64,000 nt of DNA from Lantana camara (GCA_037501455.1 CM074864.1:40326001-40390000), one strand, 5' to 3'; positions 19,885 through 31,838 are shown, numbered from the stretch's first letter. Notes: a model not told the origin generated them from the letters alone. Program-made: numbers and translations.

Positions 19885-19904
19885 GCTGCTGCCTAGGCAG
19901 CAGC
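19885..19904. other. Leader palindrome GCTGCTGCCTAGGCAGCAGC
   Basis: A perfect 20-bp palindrome 18 bases after hairpin 1 and about 300 bases after the primer site. A similar GGGCTGCC...GGCAGCCC hairpin lies in the copia-2 leader (41879-41900). Confidence 0.88.
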
Positions 19905-19937
19905 ATATTAAACAAAAAAAAAAAAAAAATTATGGAT

Positions 19938-20015
19938 GTTGTCACGGCTGGGTTTCGAACCCGCGACCGCATTTATGGGGAAGCTTCCCCTACCCGCCAT
20001 GCTAACTCACCTGTT
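19938..20015 (-). other. tRNA-like segment 1 (antisense)
   Basis: The minus strand reads GAGTTAGCATGG and, downstream, CGCGGGTTCGAAACCC, close to the pol III B box (GGTTCRANYCC) and a T-arm. No full cloverleaf or acceptor stem could be paired by eye, so this is not called as a tRNA gene. Confidence 0.45.
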
Positions 20016-20100
20016 GAGTTTGTGATGGCGCTGTTTTGTTTTGGTTAAACCCAGAACAGCCCATGTTGGGGCTTATTGCCCAAGCTGATGATTTCTGCAA

Positions 20101-20180
20101 AAATGGAAGGTATGGGGTTTGAACCCAAGACCTCCATTTTATAATGGGAGCATCGGACCACTTTGGCTCAAGGCAATTGT
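20101..20180 (-). other. tRNA-like segment 2 (antisense)
   Basis: On the minus strand GAGC-CAAAGTGGTCCGAT-GCTC forms a D-arm-like stem and loop. An AATGG-type anticodon-arm remnant follows, then GGGTTCAAACCC, a perfect match to GGTTCRANYCC. The acceptor stem is not paired. It may be a tRNA pseudogene or tRNA-derived module. Confidence 0.5.
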
Positions 20181-21224
20181 TGGTATAGATTGAGTAAATT
20201 TATCTTTACCTTATTGGCCACAGTTTTAAAATTGTTTTAAAACTAAAATTTTTTTAATTAATTTTGTAAAATTGTTTTATTTGAAAATTAATTATTTTTA
20301 CCCAAATATGAATTGTTAAAATAGAAGCATGATTTTATTAGATAGAGATCTAATGTGAATTAAATTGGATTAGAGAATTCAATTTAATTAAAATTGAAGG
20401 ATTAATTTAATTTGTGAATTAAAAGATAATCCTTGGTCAATAAATAATTTTAGAAATTATTTAAAAACTTTAAATCGCACAATGATTATTTACTTGGTAA
20501 ATTTATTTTATGCAATGCATTGGATATATGTTTGGATCAATCATGGGCTTGATTTGCGCTATGTATGGTTTTATTTTATTTATGCATTTTTTATATTGGT
20601 TTTAAACGAGAGCCTGCGAGCCTCTTATTCAATTGTTGTAAGCATTGTTTTTATTTTCTCCCCATTAAAATGTAATCCCCCTTTATTTTGTAAAGAGAGT
20701 AGTTTTAGGGTGAGATCTCTAATTAGATTAGGAGATGGAGAAACAAGACGGAGCAAGCAACGGAATAAGAAGTCCATCAAGGCCCCAAAAGTGTTTGGGG
20801 GTGATTGTTTTGATGTAATAGAATAGGATTCTATTTGAGTGCTCTCTTTGTATGTTTAATTCCGTTTGATGCATGAATAGAACCATGGTCCATAAAATGG
20901 CTATTATGGACCATGCATAGGAAGCCCATGATTATCCATATTATAGGAGCATGCTAGGCTTTTATTATCTTGTTATGTATGCTATCTTTATGTGCATAAA
21001 TGTGTTCATGCATTAAATAAGATAAAATAAGATAATAATTACAATTGATGAGTCTTGGTAGAATTTTTGAAATTCTTATACCCCGAACCGTCTTAGATAG
21101 TCTCAGACAATATAAATATTAAATCTAAATGGAAATTGAAGGATAAAATTCGATTTTATAAATTTCCAAGCATTCCGTCAATAGAATTATTTGTTTTAGA
21201 ATTAATCAACTCATTAAGTATTGG

Positions 21225-21527
21225 CCACGAGGCGTGGGATACGAAATGACGAGATTAATTGAACTAAAATAATTCTTTGCATAAAAGATGCAATTTTTCA
21301 AAGTCAAAATTATGGTATTAGCCACGAGGCGTGGGATATTCATAATGGCGATGGAGAAATCTTAGGGATTGACGGGTCGGATTTAAATACTGATTAGTAT
21401 AGATGTCGCACGAGTCGTGGGTCTATATGAAAGGTAATACAAAATAATAGTAAGAGTTGTATAGAGATACAATTGATGATAAGATCGTCTACCTTGAGGC
21501 TTAAAGTCGGATGTCTCACGAGTCGTA
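21225..21527 (+). repeat. Four CACGAGNCGTG hairpins before gag
   Basis: CCACGAGGCGTGG at 21225-21237 and 21322-21334, CACGAGTCGTG at 21409-21419, and CACGAGTCGTA at 21517-21527. Each forms a 4-5-bp stem with a tiny loop, about 90-110 bases apart; the last is about 200 bases before the gag start. Confidence 0.75.
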
Positions 21528-21732
21528 GGTCCGGTGATAAGTGCTTGGGGGTCTTAATACCCACTATTTGAAAAACATGATTTTTCTAAAATTATAAGGG
21601 GGTCAAAGGAGTTTGATTAAAATAGTGGGAGACTACATTTGATAAAAGTCCATATCATTTGTAATTGTTATTATTTCATATTCGTCACTCTTACTACGTT
21701 TTCTGCTTACATGTAGATTTTCTGCTAAAATC

Positions 21733-23026
21733 ATGATGTCTAAAAATCCACTTAGTGCTATCCTTGAGGCCAATAAATTGACTGGCTCGAATTATGTTGA
21801 TTGGCTTCGCAATCTCAAGATTGTCTTGGATTCTGAAAAGAGGACCTATGTATTGACACAGTCTCCTCCCGATGTCATACCTGATGACATAGCAGTCGAT
21901 GAGAGGGAAACAGCTCTCCAGTGGCAAGAAGATGATGTACAGGCTAGATGTCTAATGCTTGCCACTATGTCTCCCGAGTTGCAGAGGCAGCATGCTGAGA
22001 TACACCACTCGACTGAGATCCATCTTCACTTGGAACAGATTTACAAGCCGATCAATAGGATTGATCGATTCGCAGCATCTAATGAGTTATTCTCACTTAA
22101 GATGATTGAGGGGTCGAGTGTTCATGAACACTGCATTAAGGCTTTAGGCCTTATTGAAAAGCTTGCAAGTCTCGAGGTGATCATGGATAATGAGCTTTAT
22201 GTAGATTTGATCTTAACCTCTCTGCCACCTTCGCTCAAACAGTTCATAATAAACTTCAATATGAATGGAGGTAAAGTTTCAGTTGAGGAACTGATGAACA
22301 TGCTCGTAACTGCCGATCGAACTATGAAGAAGGACAAGGCTGTTTTCTTAGTAGGTTCATCTTCATCCCAGACTAAGGCTGCAAAGCCCTTAGGGCAAAG
22401 GAAAGAGTTTCCAAAAGAAGAAAAAGACTCTTAAGCCCACCGGTGGGGTTAAGAAAGCGAACACTAAGAAAAAGACCAATCAAGCTAAGGATCAGTGCTT
22501 CCATTGCAAGAAACAAGGGCATTGGAAAAGGAACTGTAAGGAGTACTTAGCTACCCTTACAAAAGGTATAAATCTCATCGAAATTAACCTTTCATTCAAT
22601 TCTAATGATTGGGTAATAGACTCTGGATGCGCTTCTCACATCTGTAATACGTTACAGGGAATGAGCAACGTCCGTGAGGTTGATGAAAGAGAACATGTTC
22701 TTCGAGTGGGCAATGGAGCAAGAGTTGCAGCAAAGGCCATAGGACATGTTAGGTTAATGTTAGGAGATGGTTTTATTTTAGTATTGAACAATGTTTTATT
22801 TGTTCCTGAGTTAGTTAAAAATATTATTTCCATTCCTGTACTAGACTTGGAAGGTTTTTCCTTCTCTATTACTAATGCCATGTTTTACATTTTGAAGAAT
22901 GGTTCTTCACATGCATTAGGGTCTTTACAAAATGGTTTGTATTTAACTAATACTAATTTAAATCTCCTAACTATCGAACGAGATAACAAACGAAAATCAA
23001 ATGACCAAACTTCAACAAAGATTTAA
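21733..23026 (+). pseudogene. gag: copia-3 gag and protease, frameshifted
   Basis: Gag starts at Met 21733 (the next codon is also Met) with the family motif LTGSNYVDWLRNLK and LQARCLMLATMSPELQRQH. Frame 1 stops at 22434 after 233 residues. The following CCHC knuckle CFHCKKQGHWKRNC (22496-22537) and the protease with WVIDSGCASHI (Asp at 22619-22621) are in other frames, so at least one indel lies in the Lys-rich linker. The protease frame ends at a stop at 23024-23026, where the family has Trp before HARLGHIS. The active-site triplet is Asp-Ser-Gly, which is common in copia proteases. The proteins would form the particle and process the polyprotein, but this copy cannot make them. Confidence 0.88.
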
Positions 23027-25637
23027 CATGCTAGACTTGGACATATCTCCAAGAATGGGCTTCTACAAATGGGTAACTTAGGATCATTCAGTACGAATGA
23101 TCTAAACGAGTTAACCACTTGTGAATCCTTTTTAAAGGGAAAGATGACTAAGTCCCCTTTTAAAGGGCATGTAGAGCGAAGCCAAAATCTTTTGGATTTG
23201 ATCCATACAGACGTTTGCGGACCACTAAATGTTAGTACCCGAAACGGCTGTAATTACTTCATCACATTTACTGATGATTTCAGTAGATATGGGTATGTGT
23301 ACCTGATGAAGCATAACTCTGAGGCCTTTGAAAAGTTCATAGAGTATAAAACAGAGGTTGAGAACCAGACAAATCGCAAAATTAAGGCTCTTCGATCAGA
23401 TCGAGGTGGCGAGTATTTAAGTGATCTCTTTCTTGGTTATTTGAAAGATAATGGGATTATCTCACAATGGACTCCGCCCGGGACTCCTCAGTTAAATGGG
23501 GTGTCCGAGCGACGAAATCGGACTTTATTGGATATGGTCCGATCCATGATGAGTTTCACGGATCTTCCAATATCGTTTTGGGGTTATGCCCTTGAAACGG
23601 CTGCGAAGATAATTAATTTAGTTCCTTCCAAATCTGTGCCCGAAATACCATATAAGGTGTAGTTTTCAAAACCCCCTACTTATTCATACCTTAGAGTTTG
23701 GGGATGTCCTGCATACGTCAAAAGACTAGTGGGAGACAAATTGGATTCCAGATCCAGTTTGTGTAAATTTGTAAGATACCCTAGAGAGTCTATGGGTTAC
23801 TATTTTTATGATCCCTCGAAACAAAAGGTGTTTGTTTCGAGGAATGCCACTTTTCTAGAAAAAGAGTTTCTAGTTGAAAAGTCAGGCAAGACTGCAGAAC
23901 TTACTGAAGTTCAACAAGAACCTACAAATGATCAAGCAATGGAACCTTCCTCTTTCCCACAACAAGAAGTAAACACAAGCCCTCACAGATCTGTGAGAAC
24001 AATTAGACCGCCAGACCGACTCAATTTGCTAACTGAAACCGGTCAATCGGATAGTGATCCAAGATCATATGATGATGCAATATCGGATAGAGATTCGATG
24101 AAATGGCAGCAAGCCATGAATTCCGAAATGGACTCTATGTACTCCAACAAGGTATGGACCTTGGTAGATCTTCTTGAAGGCGAGAAAGCTATAGGATGTA
24201 AATGGATCTACAAGCGAAAGCTTGGAGCTGATGGAGAAGTGGCAACCTATAAGGCTAGGTTGGTTTGCTAAGGGATACACTCAAAGGCCAGGTGTTGACT
24301 TTGAGGAAACGTATTCCCCTGTAGCAATGCCTAAATCCATTCGGATACTTCTAGCCATAGCTGTGTACTATGATTACGAAATATGGCAAATGGATGTGAA
24401 AACGGTTTTTCTAAATGGAGATTTAGATAAAGATATTTATATGGAACAACCGGAAGGTTTCATATCCAGTGGGAGCGAACAGATAGTCTGCAAACTCCAG
24501 AGATCCATTTATGGACTCAAACAGGCGTCTAGAAGTTGGAACATCCGTTTTGATGAGACAGTCAAATCGTTTGGCTTTATCAAGAACGAGTATGAACCAT
24601 GTGTTTACAAGAAAATCAGTGGGCGAGTCGTACAATTTTTGGTGTTGTATGTAGATGATATCTTACTCATTGGGAATGAGAAAGATGTGCTGCAAACAAC
24701 AAAGACTTGGTTGTCTACTCAGTTTTCCATGAAGGAGTTGGGAGAAGCTTCCTTTATTCTCGGCATAAAAATCTATAGAGATAGATCACAGAGATTAATA
24801 GGTATGTCTCAAGTTCAGTACATAGACAAAGTACTGAAACGGTTCAGTATGGAGGAATCTAAGAGGGGATTCCTGCCTATGAGACATGGGTTGATCCTCT
24901 CTAAATCAATGTGTCCTAATACAGAAGAAGAGAAGGATAGGATGTCTCGTATACCCTATGCCTCTGCAATAGGGAGCATAATGTATGCTATGTTATGTAC
25001 TAGACCTGATGTCGCATACGCTTTGAGCGTTACAAGTCGATTTCAATCAAACTTTGGTGAGAGTCACTGGTCTGCCGTGAAGTCCATCCTTAAGTACTTG
25101 AAAAGGACTAAGGATTTATTTCTTGTATACGGAGGAAAGGGAGAACTGAAATTAGAAGGATACACCGACTCAAGCTTCCAGTCGGATGTAGACGACTTTA
25201 AATCCACGTCCGGATTCATATTCCGGTTAAATGGTGGTGCAGTAAGTTGAAAAAGTTCCAAACAGGAAACTACTGCTGACTCCACTTGTGAAGCGGAGTA
25301 TATAGTTGCACCAGAGGCAGCGAAAAAAGGTGTGTAGATGAAAAACTTCATCCAAGAGTTGGATGTAGTGCCTGGCATTGCTGACCCGGTCGTTGTCTTC
25401 TGCGACAATAACGGAGCGATTGCATAATCAAAGGAACCAAGAGCTCATCAACGGTCAAAGCACATCCTAAGAAGATTTCATCTAATTAGAGAAATCGTAG
25501 AAAGAGGCGACGTTATTGTGGAACGTGTACCCTCGGCAGAAAACGTATCAGACACGCTTACTAAACCTCTTAGCCAAAAGGTCTTTGAAGGACATCTCCA
25601 GGAGATGGGTTTTAAGGCTATGGGCAATTGGCTCTGA
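23027..25637 (+). pseudogene. pol: copia-3 pol: integrase, RT, RNase H, with stops
   Basis: Integrase begins with HARLGHISKNG (the HHCC second Cys is seen as CESF, so one Cys is replaced), then LDLIHTDVCGP, LRSDRGGEY and NGVSERRNRT, the catalytic triad (frame 23069-23662). A stop at 23660-23662 and a frameshift near 24260 follow. RT (frame 24222-25250) has QMDVKTVFLNGD and LYVDDILLIGN. RNase H (GYTDSSFQSDVDDF) is interrupted by a TGA at 25248-25250, a TAG near 25336 and a TAA near 25426. The latter three fit Trp or Gln codons changed by C-to-T/G-to-A. The natural terminator is TGA at 25635-25637, directly before the polypurine tract. Confidence 0.9.
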
Positions 25638-25652
25638 GGGCAAGTGGGAGAT
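25638..25652 (+). other. copia-3 polypurine tract
   Basis: GGGCAAGTGGGAGAT immediately before the 3' LTR. Confidence 0.85.
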
Positions 25653-27609
25653 TGTTAGAGTAGTGCCCTAGAAGAGCCAAATAGCTTAGGCCTCTTTTTG
25701 TAAACTACTCTTATTAGCAGCAACTTGTGACATTAATGAAATAATAAATGTAACGTTTCATAGTCGTTTAATTCTATGTGGCCTTTTCATCATATCTCAT
25801 TCAAGTTTATTAATTGCATATTATAATTGTTTATGTATGGATGAAACCCCAAGGTCACATTAAGCTACGGGACTTGACCTCGTATAGGGATGGAGGTTAT
25901 GAAACAAGTCTCTATGGCGTGACCTAAACCAACTCCAAGTCGAAGAGTCTAATAATCACGGGGATGTTGACTTGACTCGTTTGAGACTTGCTCATACGAC
26001 GTGCCTTTAAGAAAGGTTACTTTGTTTCATAAGTATTGAATGTACAGATATTCACATGCGTATGGGGGTGCTTGTTAGGGAACAAGTACACAGAGGATCC
26101 CGATGGGGACACCTCAATGGGGTAAGGCTTTTATGCCTTAATGATGAGGTTGGTTCCCTGGTTATGGTAGTGTCTAAATGGTCCTTAGACTTGAGGCTCC
26201 ATTGATGCTCTGTGCATGACAAGGGCAATGTTTGATATGCGCCTAGAGATTCATGGGTTCCATGAATCTCGTTATGGTTGTATGTTGGCATTGTTCGAAT
26301 CATGTATAGGGGCATATGAGAGGCCAACATAGAATCTATCGCTTGTCTAGAAGAACGAGTGAATCACCCATGAGTTCTATTGTAGCACATTCCACTTAAA
26401 TCCTTGCGCAAGGTAGTGAGATCTAAATTAGGAAATGGGTTTCCTAGAGTGTTAGATCAAATGGAATTGCTATTAGAATTAATTCATAGCATTAGGACTA
26501 ATAGGGTTCTATTATTCCCATGCCCTAGGTCCTAATCGGGGATTGGACGATAGAAGGATCTTATCTCACGGTATCCATGAGACTGAAAGGTTCACAACAT
26601 AAACTTCACCTGTTGGATGGGTGGTCATGAGCTTGTCACTAGACATCGATCATGATCTGTAGGTACTGATTAATTAAAAGGAGTTTTAATTAAACAGTGA
26701 TTAATTGAAAGGGTTTAATTGAATCAATAAGATAAATTGTTATCTAAAACCACGTTAAGAATGTGGGCCTACTACTATTCATTGGAGAACCTAAGGGGTC
26801 ACACAATGACTCGAATTGAACAACAGGATTATCTAAAGATCAATAGAGATTGATTGATAAATTAAAAGAGTTTAATTTATGAGAGAGTAATTAATTAATA
26901 ATTGTATTAATTAATTTATGCTTAATTGTTAAGCTATTGAGAATAGATGTTAAAGAGTTAACATTAATTTAAATGTGTATTTAAATTAATTGGACTTGAA
27001 ATTTAATTAGGAGTAATTAATTTTTAAGTCCACAAATTTAATTAGATATTGGACTTGTGATTTAATTAATGCAATTAAATTAAGTCCACTAATTAAAATG
27101 AATATTGGGTTTTTAATTTAATTAAGTAGTAATTAAATATAAGCCCAAGACTGACCCATAGGGTTTTTGACCTAGAGCTAAGTATTTAAGAAAGATAAGG
27201 GAGAGAAATCAAACATCGTTGTTTTTCTTCTTTTTCTGCTTTCTCTCCAAGTCTCTCTTCTCTCTCATCTCTCAATACTGTATTAAGAATGCTATTAGAT
27301 AATCAATATCTAATTAGTGTTCTAGTGTGCTAATTGAATAATTGTTCAATTACGGGTCGTGGACTACCTTAGAGGAATTCCGCGTGGGAGTCTTGGAAGA
27401 AGATCGAATAGAAGAGAACCGGGTAGGTTTTGGAAAACCGTCTTGTCATCGCCATCAACTGGAAGCGAAAGCGGTATTTGATTCTTCTTCCGTTTAAATC
27501 GTAAATCTGAATCAAAGGCTGATCTTAATTGGAATTCTGATAAAACTTGTTTTATAATCCCTAAAAAAAATTTTAATTTCCGCTGCGTTAGGGTTGACGA
27601 ATTTCAACA
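25653..27609 (+). mobile_element. copia-3 3' LTR
   Basis: 1957 bp, TGTTAGAGTAG to TTTCAACA. A TATA-like TATTTAAG lies at 27183-27190, followed by a pyrimidine-rich R-like stretch. Its last ~330 bases match the 5' remnant with few differences. Unlike the copia-1 LTR it lacks CACGTG. Confidence 0.92.
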
Positions 27610-28935
27610 TGTACATCGACTGTGATAGTCCTATTAACCTTCTAGATCTATCTCGATAGATTTTAATTCCAAGGATATAGGACGCATCACCAAGATCTTT
27701 CATCTCGAATTTGTTCGATAACCATAACTTAGTTATTTCATGTCATCCTTCGAATTTCCAATAAGAAAGATGTCATCAACATAAAGTACTAAGAATTGCA
27801 CTGAGGTCTCCAATTCCTTTCTATACACACATGATTCATTCGAAATTTGAATGAAGCCAAACGCTTTGACTGATTCATCAAATCGAATGTTCCAATTCCT
27901 AGAAGCCTGTTTCAATCCATAGATTGATCTTTGGAGTTTGCAAACCTTTTGCTCACTCCCACTGAATGTGAAACCTATGGTTTGCTCCATATAAATGTCC
28001 TTATCAATGTCACCATTGAGAAAGGAAGTTTTCACATCCATTTGCCATATCTCATAGTCATAATATGCAGCAATGGCAAACATGATCCGAATAGATTTTT
28101 GCATTGCAACTGGTGAAAAAGTTTCATCAAAGTCCACGCCGGGTCTTTAAGTGAATCCTTTTGCAACCAGTCTTGCTTTGTAAGCTGCAATGCTTCCATC
28201 AACTCCAAGCTTTCTTTTAAAGATCCATTTCCAACCTATGGGTTTGACCCCATCAGGCAAATCTACCAAGGTCCAAACTTGGTTGGAGTTCATGGAATCC
28301 ATTTCGGATTTCATTGCCTCTATCCACTGTTCAGAGTCAGAATCTGAAAGTGCCTCCTCATATGTTAACGGATCATTATCCTTTTGAGAGATTTCATGGA
28401 AGAATCCATAACATCTCTCCGGCTGTCTAGGAGTGCGTTCAGAATGCCTTAGAGGAGGATTTACGTGTGTATCGAAATTCGTGATTGGTTGCGGTTGGCC
28501 AAAAGGGGACGTTTCTTCAGTGGGTGGTGTGGGATCTCTTTGTACTTCTTCTAATTCTATGATCTTGCCTTTCTTTTCTTTAAGGAACGGTTCCTCCAGA
28601 AAAGTGGCATTTCTGGAAACAAACACCTTTTGCTCAGATTGATCATAGAAGTAGTATCCCATGGATTCCTTAGGATAACCTACAAAGTAGCATAAGTTAG
28701 AACGAGATTCTAACTTATCTCCCACTGTCCTCTTCACGTAAGCAGGACAACCCCAAATTCTTAAGTAAGAATAACTAGGGATTTTACCATGCCACATTTC
28801 ATAGGACGTTTTAGGGACTGACTTAGAGGGCACTAGATTCAAAATCTTTGCTGCACTTTCTAGGGCATAACCCCAGAAAGAAGGTGGTAAGTCAGTTAAA
28901 CTCATCATGGAACGAACCATATCAAGTAGAGTTCG
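27610..28935 (-). pseudogene. pol: copia-2 pol: end of integrase and RT
   Basis: Close relative of copia-1 pol, truncated on the RNase H side by copia-3. Frame 28920-28147 covers the integrase C-terminal part (FWGYALESAAKILNLVP, WGCPAYVKR) and the RT start, ending in a TAA where copia-1 has Gln (GFTQRPG). Frame 28137-27733 covers RT with QMDVKTSFLNGD and LYVDDIFLIGN. A further 1-base shift near 27735 leads to the LGIKIYRDRS fragment. Upstream integrase continues at 39880 after gypsy-B. GTTCG (28931-28935) is the gypsy-B target-site copy. Confidence 0.9.
28931..28935. repeat. gypsy-B target-site duplication, left
   Basis: GTTCG, repeated at 39880-39884 on the other side of gypsy-B. The uninterrupted sequence is present in copia-1 (about 11119). 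Confidence 0.95.
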
Positions 28936-29351
28936 TGTAACGCCCGAGCGCGAGACGTCACATCCCCCGCACTATGACCCGACCCGTATATGAAATGGAT
29001 TTCCACACACGTGCCAAATCATAGCGAACGGGGACATACACACTCGCTAAGCCAGGCGGGACTAACCTATCACTTAAACCCCAACAGCAACAAGGTAGCA
29101 GAACAGCGGAAGCAATCGATCATATTCCATATATTGAGTTATATGCTCTAAGTACCAACATTTATGTTCAAGGAAGATCAGTAAATCTAATACAAACATG
29201 TACGCTCCCAATTCATATACAATATCTAAAATACCATAAAATAAGCAAATGAGTGTAAAGAAAGAAAGGCTAGACACTATGCAAGACTCTCTCAGACTTG
29301 TATACCGCCTAGCATCCCTTCCTGCAAAAAGAACTGAAACAACTCCGGGTT

Positions 29352-29368
29352 CAGTCTTAGACAGACTG
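29352..29368 (-). other. gypsy-B LTR hairpin (left)
   Basis: Minus-strand CAGTCT-GTCTA-AGACTG; same stem as in gypsy-A, different loop. The second LTR has it at 37447-37463. Confidence 0.8.
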
Positions 29369-30458
29369 GTGGGTATAAAACAGGCTTAATATCATAATAT
29401 AGTGGAATTTAAACACATACATGCAAGCTATAATCCTTATTCGAGGTTTTGGAATAATTTTCCCAAGCGGGATGTCAAATACAACGAATAGGATTATAAC
29501 AATTCATTTCATACATTAGGTCCTTTGTGGCCCGGTGAGAGGGCATGCATTATCTCCAACCAACACCTCGTGTAATTCATTAATTATTCATTCATTCATT
29601 CGTTCATGCATTTCATTCTTTCGTGCACATTCATTAGATCATTCATATACTCCTTCTTCCTCCGGTTAAGGAACGGGTTTGCAAGGCCCGAACCCTCATT
29701 CATTGGTGCTAGAGGGGTACATGAATCCCCAAAAGCTCGGATCCCCTTCTTTCACTAATCGCCTAGTGAAGTCTAGGTTACCGTAATTGATGGAACTAGT
29801 ATATGTGGATTCCCGTCAGCCCAAGCTTCCCTGGTTCACCAAATACACTAAGTCCCGGGCCCCCATTCATTGTGAATATTCATTTCTCGCCAAAACTTTT
29901 GGTAGGATATTCAAATTAAAGGCTTTACATTAAAACATTGACTCGTTGAAAACTCGATATATATATCTTTATATAGTTTTGGCCAAAATCTTGCACATTA
30001 GGTGTTTTGGGTCATAGCTTTAGCTAATAGAAGAAAAACCCACCTGGTAGACAAAAGAACCCGACAAAGACCTCACTGCTCAACCTCGTCTCCCATTGGA
30101 TCAATATCTGTGTGACAAAGGTAGTGTGAGACTCAAATATGACCACATTTGACGCTCGGCTATGGAATGACATGTTATGGAATGCTTGAAACATAATAAC
30201 ATGTCCAAATATGATGAATACCATGGAATTTAATTAAACACATCATTCATCAAATTTCGTTCAATATACGATAAAATCGTATTCATTCCCGTTCATGACT
30301 TTCATAACCTTTCATTTTTGCATTCATATAGTTCTTAGAATCATAAATCAATCATAGAACATAGTTCAACCAATTCACGTTGTATATATTTCACAAATAC
30401 GAACCATAAACGCAATACAAGCAATGAAAGAGGTTCCCCAAAGCTGCCAATTCAGATG

Positions 30459-30668
30459 ACACGGCCGTGTTACATTTTCAAAGGATTTGGACACGGCCAT
30501 GTTCGAGGTTTAAAAATTAAAATTCCCAAGTCGAGGGCTTGACACGGCCGTGTTGAGTTTTCAAAGGAAATGGACACGGCCGTGTCCGATTTTCTGAAAA
30601 TATTTTTCACAAGTCGAGCGCCCAACACGGCCGTGTCCGTTTTCAGTTCAAAGCTGACACGGCCGTCT
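30459..30668. repeat. Six ACACGGCCGTGT palindromes in gypsy-B LTR
   Basis: At 30459, 30491 (one change), 30542, 30574, 30625 and 30657 (one change). The other LTR (38569-38748) has five, the sixth lost with a small deletion. Confidence 0.9.
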
Positions 30669-31804
30669 CAGCTCGTCGTCTTGCGAGGAAAAACAGAGCT
30701 TTGGCAAGGGAAAACCTTTAAAGAGCAGGGCAGCAACAAGGAAGCTCTTATATTGCACTTAGACATGTATTCAAGCCACAAAACTCATACAATTCACATA
30801 ACTCATTCATATTTACAAGAATTCATGCATAAGGTTGGCAAATGATCACCCAAAATCAAGCCTTCAAACATGGAAGCTTTAAGCTCCTTCAATGGCAACT
30901 CATGCTATAATCACTCAACATGAGATTTAATGATATAGAAATGATAAGGAGGTTACAAGCAACACTTTCCATGTATTAATTCTCACTTTAAACGATGAAA
31001 ATCCCATGTTCAAGATCAAACCCCAATCATGCTTTCATTCAAACCATATGAATTCTCCACTCATGCCAAGTTTCCATAGATGAAAAGATAGAGGAGAAGA
31101 TGGAGGTTGCAAATCACCAATTACCTTGGAAGAAGATTGGATGAAAGTTGATCTTGAGCTCAAATTATGGAAGATCAAAAGGAGGGTTTTCTTGGAGCTT
31201 CTCTTCTCTTCTTGGGATGGCTAATGATCGATATATGTGGAAGCATGAGGAAGGAAATGCTGATATCCAGTGGAGAAATGGGTAGGATTCGGGTCGGTCC
31301 AAGTCCAGTTCGTTTAAGTAAAAGGTTCAAACAAGTTGTAAAGTCGAGGTTATGGAAAGGTTCGTCGTCGAAGGCTCAAATGATATCGAAAAGGTATAAG
31401 GCCAAGTTTAAGGATAGGAATCGTCGAACAAGTTCAACGCCAAAGACGGATCTCGATTTCGAGGTTCGGAGCTCAAGATATCGCGAAAACCGTTCAGGGT
31501 TGCCTATTATACAAATAGGTCCCTAAACTTTCAAAAAGTGGAAATTAAGCCCAAACTCAATTTCCAATTGAGTCTAAAACATTCAAATAAGTTACAATCA
31601 AGCCCACGGCACGCACATATAACACGAAAGATTTCCACAATTTCATTCATATATTCATAGCACACATTGGAATTCATATGAAATTTAGACAAATAATTCA
31701 AATTATAAACGAATTCAATTAATAAATTAAAGTATAACTCATATAATTAAATGTAAATGCGCACGTAACACTTACTTGCACGTGTGAAAATACGGGGCGT
31801 TACA

Positions 31805-31817
31805 ACCTCTCCCCCTT
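31805..31817 (-). other. gypsy-B polypurine tract
   Basis: Minus-strand AAGGGGGAGAGGT directly before the 3' LTR. Confidence 0.85.
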
Positions 31818-31838
31818 AAAGAGAATCCGTCCTCGGAT

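Larger units (their letters stand above)
19588..21732 (+). mobile_element. copia-3 untranslated leader
   Basis: 2.1 kb, mostly AT-rich and without coding signal. It contains two adjacent strong hairpins (19843-19904), an A-run, two antisense tRNA-like segments (about 19938-20015 and 20101-20180), and four small hairpins before gag (21225-21527). Confidence 0.8.
19244..27609 (+). mobile_element. copia-3, Ty1/copia retrotransposon, degenerate
   Basis: Plus-strand order: 5' LTR remnant (19244-19573), primer site (19575-19587), 2.1-kb leader, gag, protease, integrase, RT, RNase H (to 25637), polypurine tract (25638-25652), full 3' LTR (25653-27609). It is a different family from copia-1/2 by LTR sequence, though the protein and tract are related. 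It ends inside copia-2 pol (27610). The left flank is gypsy-E instead of copia-2, so a deletion removed the left junction with the 5' U3. Confidence 0.9.
28936..31804 (-). mobile_element. gypsy-B 3' LTR
   Basis: 2869 bp, plus-strand TGTAACGCCCGAGCG to GGGGCGTTACA. It holds a hairpin (29352-29368), minus-strand acceptor-like TTTTTGCAG (ends 29322), donor-like CAG|GTGGGT (GT at 30053-30052), a TA-rich stretch near 29957, and six ACACGGCCGTGT-type palindromes (30459-30668). Small open frames here recur in both LTRs and are not credible genes. Confidence 0.94.

Noticed and set aside
19938..20180. Functional tRNA genes
   Set aside because: Arms and B-box-like words are present, but no acceptor stem pairs and the anticodon arms are defective.
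31167..31526. 119-codon plus-strand frame, repeated at 39240
   Set aside because: It lies in both gypsy-B LTRs antisense to the element; the repetition comes from LTR duplication and the right copy is truncated.
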